From: Thermohalobaculum sp039822785
GTDB lineage: Bacteria > Pseudomonadota > Alphaproteobacteria > Rhodobacterales > Rhodobacteraceae
NCBI GenBank assembly: GCA_039822785.1
Contig: JBCBMO010000006.1
Location: forward strand, 124,001-188,000
Reading direction: 5' to 3'
DNA length: 64,000 nt
Below the pieces are notes generated by a model that had not been told where the DNA came from, did no database searches, and saw only the letters and a list, made by a program, of their open reading frames with translations. The translations under genes were made by a program, and so were the position numbers. Positions 42,963 to 50,935 of this stretch are shown here, piece by piece (within the stretch, counting starts at the first letter, position 1; each line of letters opens with the position of its first letter).

Positions 42963-43940
42963 TCAGGGGAGCCGCTGCGCGACAAAGCCCAGCAGGCGCT
43001 CGGCCGCGGCGGCGCCGGCGGCGTCATCGCCCGCGAAGGTCACGCCCCGCTCGCCGCAGGCAGCTAGGTAGTCGGTGCGCGCCGCGACGGTGTCGAGGGC
43101 GAGCGCCCCGTCGAGGCTCACGGTGCGCCCCGTCGCGTCGACCGCCAGGGTGCAGCGCGGGCCGGTGTCGCGCACGGTGATGGCGCGGGAGACGGTGAAG
43201 CGGCCGGAGCGGCTGTCGAACCCGTGCGAGGCGTCCTCGTAGAGCGCCCAGTCGATGGGCTGCGCGGCCTGGCGCCAGGCCTGAGCCTGCCGGACACAGG
43301 GCGCCGAGGGGGTCCAATCGTCCTGGCCCGCCAGCAGCAGGAGGAGCGGCGTCGCAAGGGCTTCGTCATCGAGGCGGAAACCGCAGAAGGGATAGAAGGC
43401 GGCGGCGAAGGCGAGCGGCGGGCGCTCGGGTGCGAGGAAGCCCGCGAAGCGCTCGACCGCAGCCAGGGTCACGGCGGTGGCGCCCTTGGACCAGCCGATG
43501 GCGCCGATCTGGCTGGGGTTGAGGGACAGCCGCTCGGCCAGCAGATCGCGGGCGGCGAAGATGTCGGCGGCCATCTGCTGCTCGGTTAGCCGGATCTGAT
43601 CGCGCGCGACCGAGCGGATGCCGCGGGCGGAGAAATGGTCGAGCACGAGGGCGGCGATCCCGTTCTCGGCCAGCAACGCCGCCGCACGGTCCTGGCGCCC
43701 GCCGGTGCCGCCGGCGCCGTGGCTGAGGATCGCAGCACCGCGGACCGCACCGCTCTCCGGCAGGACGAGCCGGGCTGTGAGCGGCACGTCCGCCGGGGGC
43801 GTGGCAGCGAAATCGGCGAAGTCGTACCCTTGGGTCGTGGGGATCTCCACCGGCTCTCCCGGCCCGGCGCAGGCGGCGGTGACCGTGGCGGCGGCGAGGA
43901 GAAGCGGCGTCGCGAGCCGCCGGGTGAGACCGATCCACAT
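42963..43940 (-). CDS. Secreted alpha/beta hydrolase, dienelactone hydrolase-like
   Basis: This 325-residue protein has an N-terminal signal that ends in TVTAAC, close to a lipobox, so it is likely a lipoprotein anchored at Cys27 or a secreted protein. The hydrolase fold shows LSHGAGGTGGRQD (oxyanion loop), AIGWSKGATAV with the nucleophile Ser in G-x-S-x-G, LAGQDDWTPSAPC with the acid, and YEDASHGFD with the His. The layout is that of dienelactone hydrolase-like esterases. The substrate is unknown. The start at 43940 gives the best signal peptide. It diverges from another secreted hydrolase gene. Confidence 0.83.
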   Translation of the reverse strand: MWIGLTRRLATPLLLAAATVTAACAGPGEPVEIPTTQGYDFADFAATPPADVPLTARLVLPESGAVRGAAILSHGAGGTGGRQDRAAALLAENGIAALVLDHFSARGIRSVARDQIRLTEQQMAADIFAARDLLAERLSLNPSQIGAIGWSKGATAVTLAAVERFAGFLAPERPPLAFAAAFYPFCGFRLDDEALATPLLLLLAGQDDWTPSAPCVRQAQAWRQAAQPIDWALYEDASHGFDSRSGRFTVSRAITVRDTGPRCTLAVDATGRTVSLDGALALDTVAARTDYLAACGERGVTFAGDDAAGAAAAERLLGFVAQRLP

Positions 43941-44053
43941 AGCTGATGTTCCGTGTCGTTGATCCGTTGGGGCGTCGATCACGCGGTCGCGACCTGACAC
44001 TGCCGCAGCGCACTATATGTGTCGTGTGGATGGTTCAGGGGAACATTGGACGC

Positions 44054-44962
44054 ATGAAATCCTTGCTCTTTACGCTCTCGCTCAGCCTGCTCGCGGTGCC
44101 TGCCGCGGGGTTTGAGACATCGGTGCTGCGGCTGACCCATGACGGCGTTCAGCGCGAGGCCTTGATGGATGCGCCCCGCGATGCGGCGCGGGCGCCGGTG
44201 CTGGTGGTGCTGCACGGGGGCCTGGCCGGGCCGATGACCGTGCGGCGCAAGGCGCGGGTCGGTCTCGCGCGGGAGGGTTGGGTCGTGCTCTGGCCCTCGG
44301 CCCTGGGCGATTGGAACGACGGGCGGGCGGATTGGCGGGGTGTACCCTTCGACACCGCGGACGATATCGGGTTCCTGCGCAGGCTGATCGACGAGCTAGT
44401 GACAGCCGGGATCGCGGACCGCAACCGGGTGTTCTTCGCCGGCCCCTCCATCGGGGGGATCATGGTGTTGCGGCTGTTGTGCGATGCGCCGGATCTGGTC
44501 GCCGGCGCCGCGGTGGCCATCGCCGCCCTGCCCGACGGCGGGGAGTGTCAGCGCGGGCCTGCGCGCCCGGTGCTGTACATCCACGGCACCGAGGACAGCC
44601 TGGTGCCCCCCGACGGCGGGCGGATCGGCGGCTGGAACCCGCTGGTGCGCGAGCGCGGCTCGGTAGAGCCCGTGGACGACACGCTCGAGCGTTTGGCGGA
44701 GCGCAACGGCTGCGAGGGCTATGACGAGGAGCCCCTGCCCAACCGGGTGGAGGGTGACGGATCGACGGTGGTGCGGCGCTCCTACCAGGACTGCGAGGCG
44801 CCGCTTGTCCACTACATCATCGAGGGCGGCGGCCACACCTGGCCCGGCGCCTCGCCCTCGGGTCTCGGCCGGCGGATCGTGGGGGAGACGAACCAGGACA
44901 TCTCCGCCACGCGGGAGGTCGAGGCCTTCTTCAAGCGCCTCGCCGAACAGCCCAAGGGATAG
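44054..44962 (+). CDS. Secreted polyhydroxybutyrate depolymerase-like esterase
   Basis: This 302-residue protein has a clean signal peptide (MKSLLFTLSLSLLAVPAAG). The catalytic fold shows VLVVLHGGLAGP (oxyanion hole), FFAGPSIGGIMVLRLLC with nucleophile Ser in G-x-S-x-G, IHGTEDSLVPPDGG with Asp, and IEGGGHTWPG with the His. This is the pattern of the LpqC/PHB-depolymerase and feruloyl-esterase-like family. It lies back to back with the dienelactone hydrolase-like gene, 113 bases apart. Cysteines in the C-terminal third (ERNGCEGY and SYQDCEAP) may form a disulfide. Confidence 0.86.
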   Translation: MKSLLFTLSLSLLAVPAAGFETSVLRLTHDGVQREALMDAPRDAARAPVLVVLHGGLAGPMTVRRKARVGLAREGWVVLWPSALGDWNDGRADWRGVPFDTADDIGFLRRLIDELVTAGIADRNRVFFAGPSIGGIMVLRLLCDAPDLVAGAAVAIAALPDGGECQRGPARPVLYIHGTEDSLVPPDGGRIGGWNPLVRERGSVEPVDDTLERLAERNGCEGYDEEPLPNRVEGDGSTVVRRSYQDCEAPLVHYIIEGGGHTWPGASPSGLGRRIVGETNQDISATREVEAFFKRLAEQPKG

Positions 44963-44980
44963 GGCCGGGGCGCGGCGTAG

Positions 44981-45001
44981 GGTGCGTGCTCCGCACGCAC
45001 C
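44981..45001. repeat. Palindromic GGTGCGTGC element
   Basis: GGTGCGTGC-TCC-GCACGCACC is a perfect 9-base hairpin preceded by GCGTAG. The GTAGGGTGCGTGC...GCACGCACC form is a dispersed intergenic palindrome found in many proteobacteria. It is placed 19 bases past the esterase stop codon and could stop transcription before the next operon. Confidence 0.6.
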
Positions 45002-45176
45002 GCCGCTTGCCCCTCGCGCATTGCGCGCCGACCCTGTCGTCGCAGCCCGTCCCTGCCCCGTTGAGCGCTGACCCGCACGATGGTTCGCTGCTGACCAGAG
45101 CGGCGGTTTCGGCGACGGTTTGCCGCCAAGGCGCCGTTGGTGTGATCGTGTCGAGAACGGCGGGCGGAGGCGTGTG

Positions 45177-46919
45177 ATGTGGCTCGGTGAAGGGCGTTTT
45201 TCTGCGTGGCGGGCATGCCCCAATCCTTCAAGGAGCGTCCTGTGGGGCGTTGCAGTTGCGCTTCTGAGCCTCGGCATCTCAGCGCCGGCACTGGCGATCG
45301 AGCGCGACGATCGGATCGAGGCGGAGAGCATCCTGGGCCTGCCCCGCTGCAACGTCGAGCCGGATGATCTGCTCTGCACCGAAGGCGCCGTGATGGAGGC
45401 CCGCGCAGCGCTGGTCGACGTCGTCGCGGCCAAGATCGCCGCCCTGCCGAAACCGCGGCGCTACCTCGCCGATCCGGGCAGGCAGCGTCGCTCCACCGGG
45501 GCCAGCATCCACCGTAGCTGCCGTGGCGATCCCGCCTGCGCTGCCGATGCCCTCAGCCAGGCAACGACGGACTGGACGACGCGCGAGACGCAGGAAGTCG
45601 TGCCCCGGCGGGTGATCCGGGCAAGCATCGACTGTGATGCCGGACTGGAGACCCGCATCGAGGTTGCGATCTGCACCGACCCCACCCTCGCCAATACCCA
45701 TACCAGCCTGCTGCGGACGCTGAAGGCAGCCGAGGAGACGACGCAGGGCACCGATCTGATGGCCCAGTTGGAGCAGGAGACCTGGCAGACCGAAACCTTC
45801 GCCGCCTGCGGCCCCCATGTCGGCTGCCTGCAAAAGGCGATCTTGGCGCGGGACGTGTTCATCTACGAATGGCGCCGTGAGATCAGGGCACAGGCCGTGG
45901 TCGCGGCCAGGGCACAGCGCCAGGCGGCGCGCGAGGCGGCGCAACAGGCGGAGGTCGCCGCCGTGACGGCGGCCGAGCAGGCGGCGACCGCGGCTGAGAT
46001 CGCCGAGGCGGACGAATTCCAGGCGGCGCTGGAGGCGGAGCATGCCCGGCGCGAGGCCGCGCGCGAGCAACGGCTGGCGGCAGCCGCCCGGGCGGAGGCC
46101 GCCGGTACCGCGCCGCGGCGTCGGGAGCCACCCATCGCCTCCGGCACGCCCTATCGGCCTTACAGCCCCAGTGCGGCCTATGACGGCACGATGGATCCGG
46201 TGCTGATCGACCGCCTCAGCCGCTGGGGGCGTGACGTCTATGTCGGGCGCTTTCAGCGCGCCCTCCGCCAGGAAAAGGGGCCCGAGCCGGATGCCTTGCG
46301 GTCCCTTCAGCGGCAGCTCGGCCTCTATAATCTGATGATGCACGTGCGTTATGGCGATGTCTGTGCAGGCCGGACGGGCGAGCGCTTCACCCCGCTCGAC
46401 TTCCAGATCACGGAAATCGACGACGGCGAGGCGACCCTGCTCAGCAACACGGAGCTGAAGGTCCTTTCGCAGTATGCCGGGCAGTTTCAGCGGCGCTCGA
46501 ACGCGCTGACAAACCCCTGGATGCTGATCGGCTCCTTCGGCCTCACGTTCCGGCGCGTTCTCTACGATCTGGGGTTGGAGGCGCAGCGCGATATCGACGT
46601 GGTGGGCTGTGGCACGGCGGCCTCGCGGCTCATCTTCGCCAACCTGGAGGCGATCCTGTCCGAGCGCCCTTCGTTGCAGGCACGCGGCGAGGCGCCCTGG
46701 CTGTTCGCGGCGCGCTGCGAGGCGGCGCTGCCAGGCATCATGGGCGACGCGCTGGAGGGGCCGCCCGCCGCGGCCTGCGGCTGTCTTGAGCGTGTCTATG
46801 TCGAGCATGCCTTCGAGGAGGCGCGCGTGCGCCTGGAGGACGATTTCACCCGCGAGCGGTTCTATCTGTCGCTGTCGCGCGGGCGCAGCCTTTGGCCGGA
46901 GGCCCAGCAATGTTTCTGA
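45177..46919 (+). CDS. Secreted protein with LprI-like segment and long Ala-rich helix
   Basis: This 580-residue protein has an N-terminal signal peptide of about 40 residues (WGVAVALLSLGISAPALA). Residues about 165-230 contain SIDCDAGLETRIEVAICTDPTL followed by helices, a cysteine pattern close to the LprI/DUF1311 lysozyme-inhibitor family. Residues about 230-315 form a charged Ala/Glu/Arg-rich helix, probably a coiled coil. The C-terminal 260 residues have scattered cysteines (GDVCAGRT, VVGCGTAAS, ACGCLERVY) and no recognised fold. GGAGG lies six bases before ATG 45177. It overlaps the next gene by ten bases. Function unknown; location is periplasm or cell surface. Confidence 0.75.
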   Translation: MWLGEGRFSAWRACPNPSRSVLWGVAVALLSLGISAPALAIERDDRIEAESILGLPRCNVEPDDLLCTEGAVMEARAALVDVVAAKIAALPKPRRYLADPGRQRRSTGASIHRSCRGDPACAADALSQATTDWTTRETQEVVPRRVIRASIDCDAGLETRIEVAICTDPTLANTHTSLLRTLKAAEETTQGTDLMAQLEQETWQTETFAACGPHVGCLQKAILARDVFIYEWRREIRAQAVVAARAQRQAAREAAQQAEVAAVTAAEQAATAAEIAEADEFQAALEAEHARREAAREQRLAAAARAEAAGTAPRRREPPIASGTPYRPYSPSAAYDGTMDPVLIDRLSRWGRDVYVGRFQRALRQEKGPEPDALRSLQRQLGLYNLMMHVRYGDVCAGRTGERFTPLDFQITEIDDGEATLLSNTELKVLSQYAGQFQRRSNALTNPWMLIGSFGLTFRRVLYDLGLEAQRDIDVVGCGTAASRLIFANLEAILSERPSLQARGEAPWLFAARCEAALPGIMGDALEGPPAAACGCLERVYVEHAFEEARVRLEDDFTRERFYLSLSRGRSLWPEAQQCF

Positions 46920-48424
46920 GATCCCTTCTCGCCGCGATCCTGTTCCTCAGCGCCGCGCCGAGCGTCGCCGAGGAATACGAGACCACCGCCCTGGGGCTGC
47001 GCGTGGCGCTCTCCTCCGCCGGTGACGAGCACAACCTATGGACCGTGGAGGTCACCGGCGTCGTCGCCTACGGCCCGGCCTGGCGGGCCGGTATCATGGT
47101 GGGTGACCTGCTGCAGCAACCCCTGGATCGCTTCAGGCGCCACCGAGATCGCGAAAGCTTGGAGGAGCGCGAAGGCGAGCGTCGCTTTCTCGCCAATCGC
47201 ATTTTTCTCGCAGCCGACGGTTCGATCCCGCGGAATCCGGCCATTGAGCCCATGGTGCTGCGCGAGCAGTACTACCTGCCCGGCCCCTGGATCGAGGAGC
47301 GCATCAGCCTGGAGGATTTCGTGGCGCGCGGGCTCGACGAGGCGGAGACGCAGCGGATGACCGCGTTCTTCGACGACGCGCTGCGGGAGATCGCGGGTTT
47401 TGGCTGTCAGGGGCGCGGCCTGGTGCGTACGGCGAAGTCGCGCTACGACAAACTGCGCTTCATCGCCGATGGGTTCACCCAGGCCGGCTTTCCGCGCGAC
47501 AGCATAGAGTTCGCGATGGCACGGCGGGCGCGGCTGGAGGCCTGTCAGACCGAAAGTGCCCAGCCCTTCATCCAGGCGCGGATCGCGGATTTCGAGGCGG
47601 CGCGGGAGACGCCGCGCGAGGCGCTGATCGAGATCGAAGAGCTTGGCGTGCGCCTGCGCGAGGTCGCCGTGCCCTTCCGGGCGGTCGGGCCGCGCCGGGT
47701 GTTGCAGATCCACTCGGTCCGCGAGTTCGGGCCGATCTGGCGGGTGCGGGGCGTGAAGCCCGGCGATTACATCGACAGCATCAGCCTGCGTGCGCTGCAG
47801 GAGAAGGTTGACCGCAACCGGCGGCTGGGGCGGTTTGCCCGCATCTCGCTGCAGTTCACCACGCTGGAGGCGGAGGTGCCGGAGCAGGAAGAGCGCTCGG
47901 CCACGATGGTGACCACGGCACCCGACGGCCGCTGGCTGAACGATGCGAAGACGGTTGAGGAACGGGCGAGCGACCCGGCCAACCGCGCGATCGAAGCCCG
48001 GTTCGATGCGGAGGTGGAAGCCGCGAAGGCCGAGATGCGCGCCATGGCCTGTGCCGCGACCAACCCCGACAACGTCTTTACGGTCCGCCAGATCGACGAC
48101 CTGGCGCTGGCGGCGGGGCGCCCTGCCCCGGTGGCCCTGAGCACGAAGCTGCGCGAGATGGCCGCGGCCGCCTGTCTGCGCGCTGAGGGCGGCCCCACGG
48201 ATGCGCAATACGAGGCGATCGCCGCAGTGCAGTGGGTGCAGGACTGCACGGCGCTCGACGATCTCTCCGGGCCCATCGGCGCGGTGCGCGACAGCCTGAC
48301 GGCGCCTGGCTACGACAGCTACACCGAGACGACGATGCGGCTGTTCATGCGCGACCGGTCGGCCGAGACCAAGGCCTGCGTCATCGATCATATCGCCGAG
48401 ATGTTCCACGCCGGCGCCCAGTGA
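46910..48424 (+). CDS. Secreted protein with two PDZ-like segments
   Basis: This 504-residue protein has a signal peptide (MFLRSLLAAILFLSAAPSVAEE). Two segments look like PDZ carboxylate-binding loops: VVAYGPAWRAGIMVGDLLQ near residue 52 and VREFGPIWRVRGVKPGDYIDSI near residue 267. Between and after them lie helical regions with single cysteines. No protease motif is present, so it may be a binding or scaffolding protein. It starts inside the upstream gene (ten-base overlap), so the pair is coupled and probably forms one periplasmic system of unknown role. Confidence 0.74.
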   Translation: MFLRSLLAAILFLSAAPSVAEEYETTALGLRVALSSAGDEHNLWTVEVTGVVAYGPAWRAGIMVGDLLQQPLDRFRRHRDRESLEEREGERRFLANRIFLAADGSIPRNPAIEPMVLREQYYLPGPWIEERISLEDFVARGLDEAETQRMTAFFDDALREIAGFGCQGRGLVRTAKSRYDKLRFIADGFTQAGFPRDSIEFAMARRARLEACQTESAQPFIQARIADFEAARETPREALIEIEELGVRLREVAVPFRAVGPRRVLQIHSVREFGPIWRVRGVKPGDYIDSISLRALQEKVDRNRRLGRFARISLQFTTLEAEVPEQEERSATMVTTAPDGRWLNDAKTVEERASDPANRAIEARFDAEVEAAKAEMRAMACAATNPDNVFTVRQIDDLALAAGRPAPVALSTKLREMAAAACLRAEGGPTDAQYEAIAAVQWVQDCTALDDLSGPIGAVRDSLTAPGYDSYTETTMRLFMRDRSAETKACVIDHIAEMFHAGAQ

Positions 48425-48803
48425 CGTATGGGAAGCGACGTCCCCTCGGGCGTCGCGGCCCAGGCGACGGCGATGGCAGTGGCGACCTTCCGTGACTGAA
48501 TCGGGATAATCTCGTGGGTTCGCGGCGGAATCCGTCGGTGCTGGCCGTCTGGACGGAGTACTTTCTGGCCGCCCACGGCGGCAGCTCAGCTGCGTGTCGC
48601 AGCCGATCTTCGACTCTGTGGCAGAAAATCGGCGGGCAATTTTTCCGCTAAACCACGGCAAAGGGGGCGCTTTTATTGAACAGCGCCACCCAGGCGGATC
48701 AAACTTCAGACATCTTTGTTTGCGATTTGTTTGAATTGAAGAGGCGGGCGAGAATCGCTTCTTCGTCGCAAAAATAGCATCCGATGGATGGGGACCGGAT
48801 ACG
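48425..48803. other. Intergenic region upstream of the BLUF gene
   Basis: The first 50 bases hold a hairpin GCGACG/CGTCGC after the operon stop. From about 48640 the DNA becomes A/T-richer, with two copies of TTTGTTTG/TTTGTTTGA around 48716-48732, just where the promoter of the BLUF gene is expected. No gene was recognised. Confidence 0.4.
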
Positions 48804-49217
48804 ATGAATCTCTCTCGCCTTGTTTACTACAGCGAGCGCAACCCTTCGGTTTCGCTCGACATGCGCTCGCTCATGGCGGCGTGCCACCGTAACAACGCCG
48901 CCTCGAACATCACGGGGATCCTGCACTACAACGGCCGGCAGTTCCTGCAGGTGCTGGAAGGTGGCCGCGCCGAGGTGAGCGCGATCTACCACCGCATCGC
49001 GGCCGACCCGAGGCACTTCAACATCATCCTGATCGACTGTTCGGAGGCCCGTGAGAGGCTGTTCCCGACCTGGGCGATGGGCCTGCACGAGAGCAGCGAC
49101 GACAAGTCCAAGGACATCTTCCTGCGTTACTTCGCGTCGAACGAGGTCAACCCGGAGACGGTGAACGTCCACAGCCTGCTGGATCTGCTGCAGGATTTCT
49201 CCGCCGAGACGCAGTAA
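48804..49217 (+). CDS. Short BLUF-domain blue-light sensor
   Basis: This 137-residue protein is essentially one BLUF domain that binds FAD and senses blue light. Key residues align with the family: Tyr8 in SRLVYYS, Asn31 in NNAASNITGIL, Gln49 in QFLQVLEGG and the semi-conserved Trp90 in FPTWAMGLH. About 40 residues follow the domain, as in short BLUF proteins that act through partner proteins. No EAL, GGDEF or DNA-binding part is attached. It is a single gene with GGGGA upstream and a strong terminator downstream. Likely partners may be the neighbouring unknown genes, but nothing in sequence proves it. Confidence 0.94.
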   Translation: MNLSRLVYYSERNPSVSLDMRSLMAACHRNNAASNITGILHYNGRQFLQVLEGGRAEVSAIYHRIAADPRHFNIILIDCSEARERLFPTWAMGLHESSDDKSKDIFLRYFASNEVNPETVNVHSLLDLLQDFSAETQ

Positions 49218-49238
49218 GTCGAAGGCCACAAGCAAAAG

Positions 49239-49268
49239 GGGCCGGTGCTGAGCACCGGCCCTTTTTTT
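49239..49268 (+). terminator. Rho-independent terminator of the BLUF gene
   Basis: GGGCCGGTGC-TGA-GCACCGGCCC (49239-49261) is a perfect 10-base stem with a 3-base loop, preceded by AAAA and followed by seven T residues (49262-49268). It lies 22 bases after the stop codon. Confidence 0.92.
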
Positions 49269-49324
49269 GTCTCGGGTGGTTCCTGGCGGTGGCGTCGGCG
49301 CGGTCTGGGCGCGGTCTGGGCGCC

Positions 49325-49594
49325 TCAGTACACGGTGGCCCTGCGGCCCTCGCCCTTGCGCCGGGACATGGTGGCCGCCTCGCGGTACTTGTCGCGCTCC
49401 TCGGACAGGAGCACGTTGTGGCGGCGGACCCGGCGCATCTCGCGCCCCATCTCCGCATCGAGCGCGGCGGTCTCCCGGCGCCCCTGGGTACGCCCGAGCG
49501 CCAGCCCGAGCACGAAGGTGGCCAAGCCGCCTGCGATCAAGAGGGTGATCGGTACGGCCACACCGGCGGTCACGACAGACATAAAGGTTTCCAT
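49325..49594 (-). CDS. Small membrane protein with cytoplasmic coiled-coil tail
   Basis: This 89-residue protein has one hydrophobic helix at about residues 9-33 (TAGVAVPITLLIAGGLATFVLG). A charged helical tail follows with heptad-like spacing (ETAALDAEMGREMRRVRRHNVLL), and it ends in a basic RRKGEGRRATVY. It follows the OmpA-like gene after eleven bases, with GGAG before its ATG, so the two form an operon. The family is not recognised. Confidence 0.65.
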   Translation of the reverse strand: METFMSVVTAGVAVPITLLIAGGLATFVLGLALGRTQGRRETAALDAEMGREMRRVRRHNVLLSEERDKYREAATMSRRKGEGRRATVY

Positions 49595-49605
49595 CTCACG
49601 CTCCG

Positions 49606-50595
49606 TCAGTTGACGATGATCCTGACGCCGTCCGTCTCGGGCACGTCGTCGCTGGTTCCTTGACCCGCAGAGGCTGCAATGCGCTCGGGGTCGGTGTTTT
49701 CGGTGGCCAGGGCCTCCACCACGCCGTTGGCGCGCTGGAGGCTGGCGATGGCGCGGGCAAGCCCATTCTCGCCGGCGGTGGCATAGCCGACGACGCGAAG
49801 GGTCAGGTCGTCGCAGGCCAGAACCTCGCGCCCGAAGGCGATGGCGGGCTCCAGCGCGATGTCGCTGTCCTCGCTGAGCGGGAAGAACCGCTCCTCGCCG
49901 GCAATGTCCTCGCAGGGCGCAGCAGCCGAGGGTACGGGCGCTGTCGCGGTGGTCGCCTGCTCCGCCGCGTTCCCGGTCGCTGCCGCTTCCCGCCGCCCGG
50001 GTCCGCCAGGCGGTCCGCCCGGCGCGCCGAAGGAGGGCATCGGCAAGGGCTCGACGTTGCGCAGGGCCATGAGGCCCGGCGTCAGACCCGATGCCGCGTC
50101 GTCGACCTGACCGGTGTTCCCGGGATCGGTTTCAGCCGTGCCAGCCTCGGTCGATGCTGTCTCCTGGTCACCGACGCTGGACGACGGATCACCGTCCGAC
50201 CCGGCGCCTGCCGACAGCGCACCGCTCGCCTCCTCCGTCGCCTCAGGCGCGACCGCCACCGCCACATCTTCTGCGATGACGTCTTCCAGCGGGCCCTCTT
50301 CCACAGGGGAGTCTTCTACAGAGACGTCTTCTACAGAGGTTTCATCGAGGGGCGCCTCGCGCTCCTTCACCGCTGCCGCGGCGACCGCGACTGGATCGTC
50401 GGCGGAGGTGTCGGTCGATACCGCGGTCTCCTCGGCACCATAGAACACGGTCACGGCGATCAGGCTGCTGGCCACCAGGGTCGCGACGGCCATCAGGACC
50501 GCGCCCCCGGTGGGGCCCCGCCTTTGCTTGCCCACCCTTGTCGCGCGGCTGAGCGTCAGCCCGGCACGGCGCGATGCTGCGACTTTGCTTGCCAT
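49606..50595 (-). CDS. Acidic membrane-anchored protein with OmpA-like C-terminus
   Basis: This 329-residue protein has a basic N-terminal tail, one membrane helix at about residues 34-56, and a long acidic, Ala/Ser/Pro-rich linker. The linker includes five-residue repeats (VSVED, SPVEE, GPLED). The C-terminal 80 residues, LRVVGYATAGENGLARAIASLQRANGV-type sequence followed by DPERIAASAGQG, look like an OmpA/MotB peptidoglycan-binding fold in which the usual GHTD is replaced by GYAT. It may tether the inner membrane to the cell wall. The start at 50595 has a GAGGTGGGG stretch; an in-frame GTG at 50607 is possible. Confidence 0.7.
   Translation of the reverse strand: MASKVAASRRAGLTLSRATRVGKQRRGPTGGAVLMAVATLVASSLIAVTVFYGAEETAVSTDTSADDPVAVAAAAVKEREAPLDETSVEDVSVEDSPVEEGPLEDVIAEDVAVAVAPEATEEASGALSAGAGSDGDPSSSVGDQETASTEAGTAETDPGNTGQVDDAASGLTPGLMALRNVEPLPMPSFGAPGGPPGGPGRREAAATGNAAEQATTATAPVPSAAAPCEDIAGEERFFPLSEDSDIALEPAIAFGREVLACDDLTLRVVGYATAGENGLARAIASLQRANGVVEALATENTDPERIAASAGQGTSDDVPETDGVRIIVN
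50266..50340 (-). repeat. Five tandem 15-base repeats inside the OmpA-like gene
   Basis: Units of 15 bases start at 50266, 50281, 50296, 50311 and 50326. The last two differ at two bases (GTCTTCTACAGAGAC and GTCTTCTACAGAGGT), and the others are more diverged. They encode acidic pentapeptides of the type x-x-V-E-D. The gradient of similarity suggests recent expansion at one end, so the linker length may vary between strains. Confidence 0.75.
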
Positions 50596-50628
50596 TCCCC
50601 ACCTCACACAGAGGGCGCCGGCGATCCC

Positions 50629-50835
50629 CTACTTCCGTCGGAAGATCATCTTGGCCCCGCCATCCTCGTCAATAAGCTCACAGTCAACAGACAGCATTGA
50701 TGCAGCCTGTTTGAACGTTTCAGCGTTATTAACCAAAGAAACATGGCTGTCTCGATCGCTGAAGACGACCGTTAGACCAAGCTCAACAACACTCTGTTTC
50801 AGAATTTGCTGCACACGGTGCGAGTACACGATCAT
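50629..50835 (-). CDS. Small hypothetical protein (68 residues)
   Basis: MIVYSHRVQQILKQSVVELG begins a 68-residue protein that ends in AKMIFRRK. Its balanced composition and lower GC content than the neighbours suggest a real gene. A GGGGGA lies about ten bases before the ATG. It is 33 bases upstream of the OmpA-like gene on the same strand. A VVFSDRDSHVSLVNNAETF segment followed by an acidic tail could be a small alpha/beta fold; no family is recognised. Confidence 0.5.
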   Translation of the reverse strand: MIVYSHRVQQILKQSVVELGLTVVFSDRDSHVSLVNNAETFKQAASMLSVDCELIDEDGGAKMIFRRK

Positions 50836-50852
50836 TGCAACGCGTTCCCCCT

Positions 50853-50880
50853 ATTGCGTCCCCGAGGGACGTAATATAAT
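50853..50880 (+). promoter_or_regulatory. Promoter with dyad symmetry for the unknown gene at 50936
   Basis: A perfect -10 hexamer TATAAT lies at 50875-50880. ATTGCGTCCC (50853-50862) pairs with GGGACGTAAT (50866-50875) with one G-T pair and a 3-base centre. The dyad therefore covers the region between a possible -35 TTGCGT (50854) and the -10, with a 15-base spacer. That is a typical place for a repressor, and the site lies between two divergent genes. Confidence 0.45.
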
Positions 50881-50935
50881 ATCCTCTAATCCTGTTCAAG
50901 CAAAATAACTGTGGGTCGGCACTCTGGTGAGCAGT

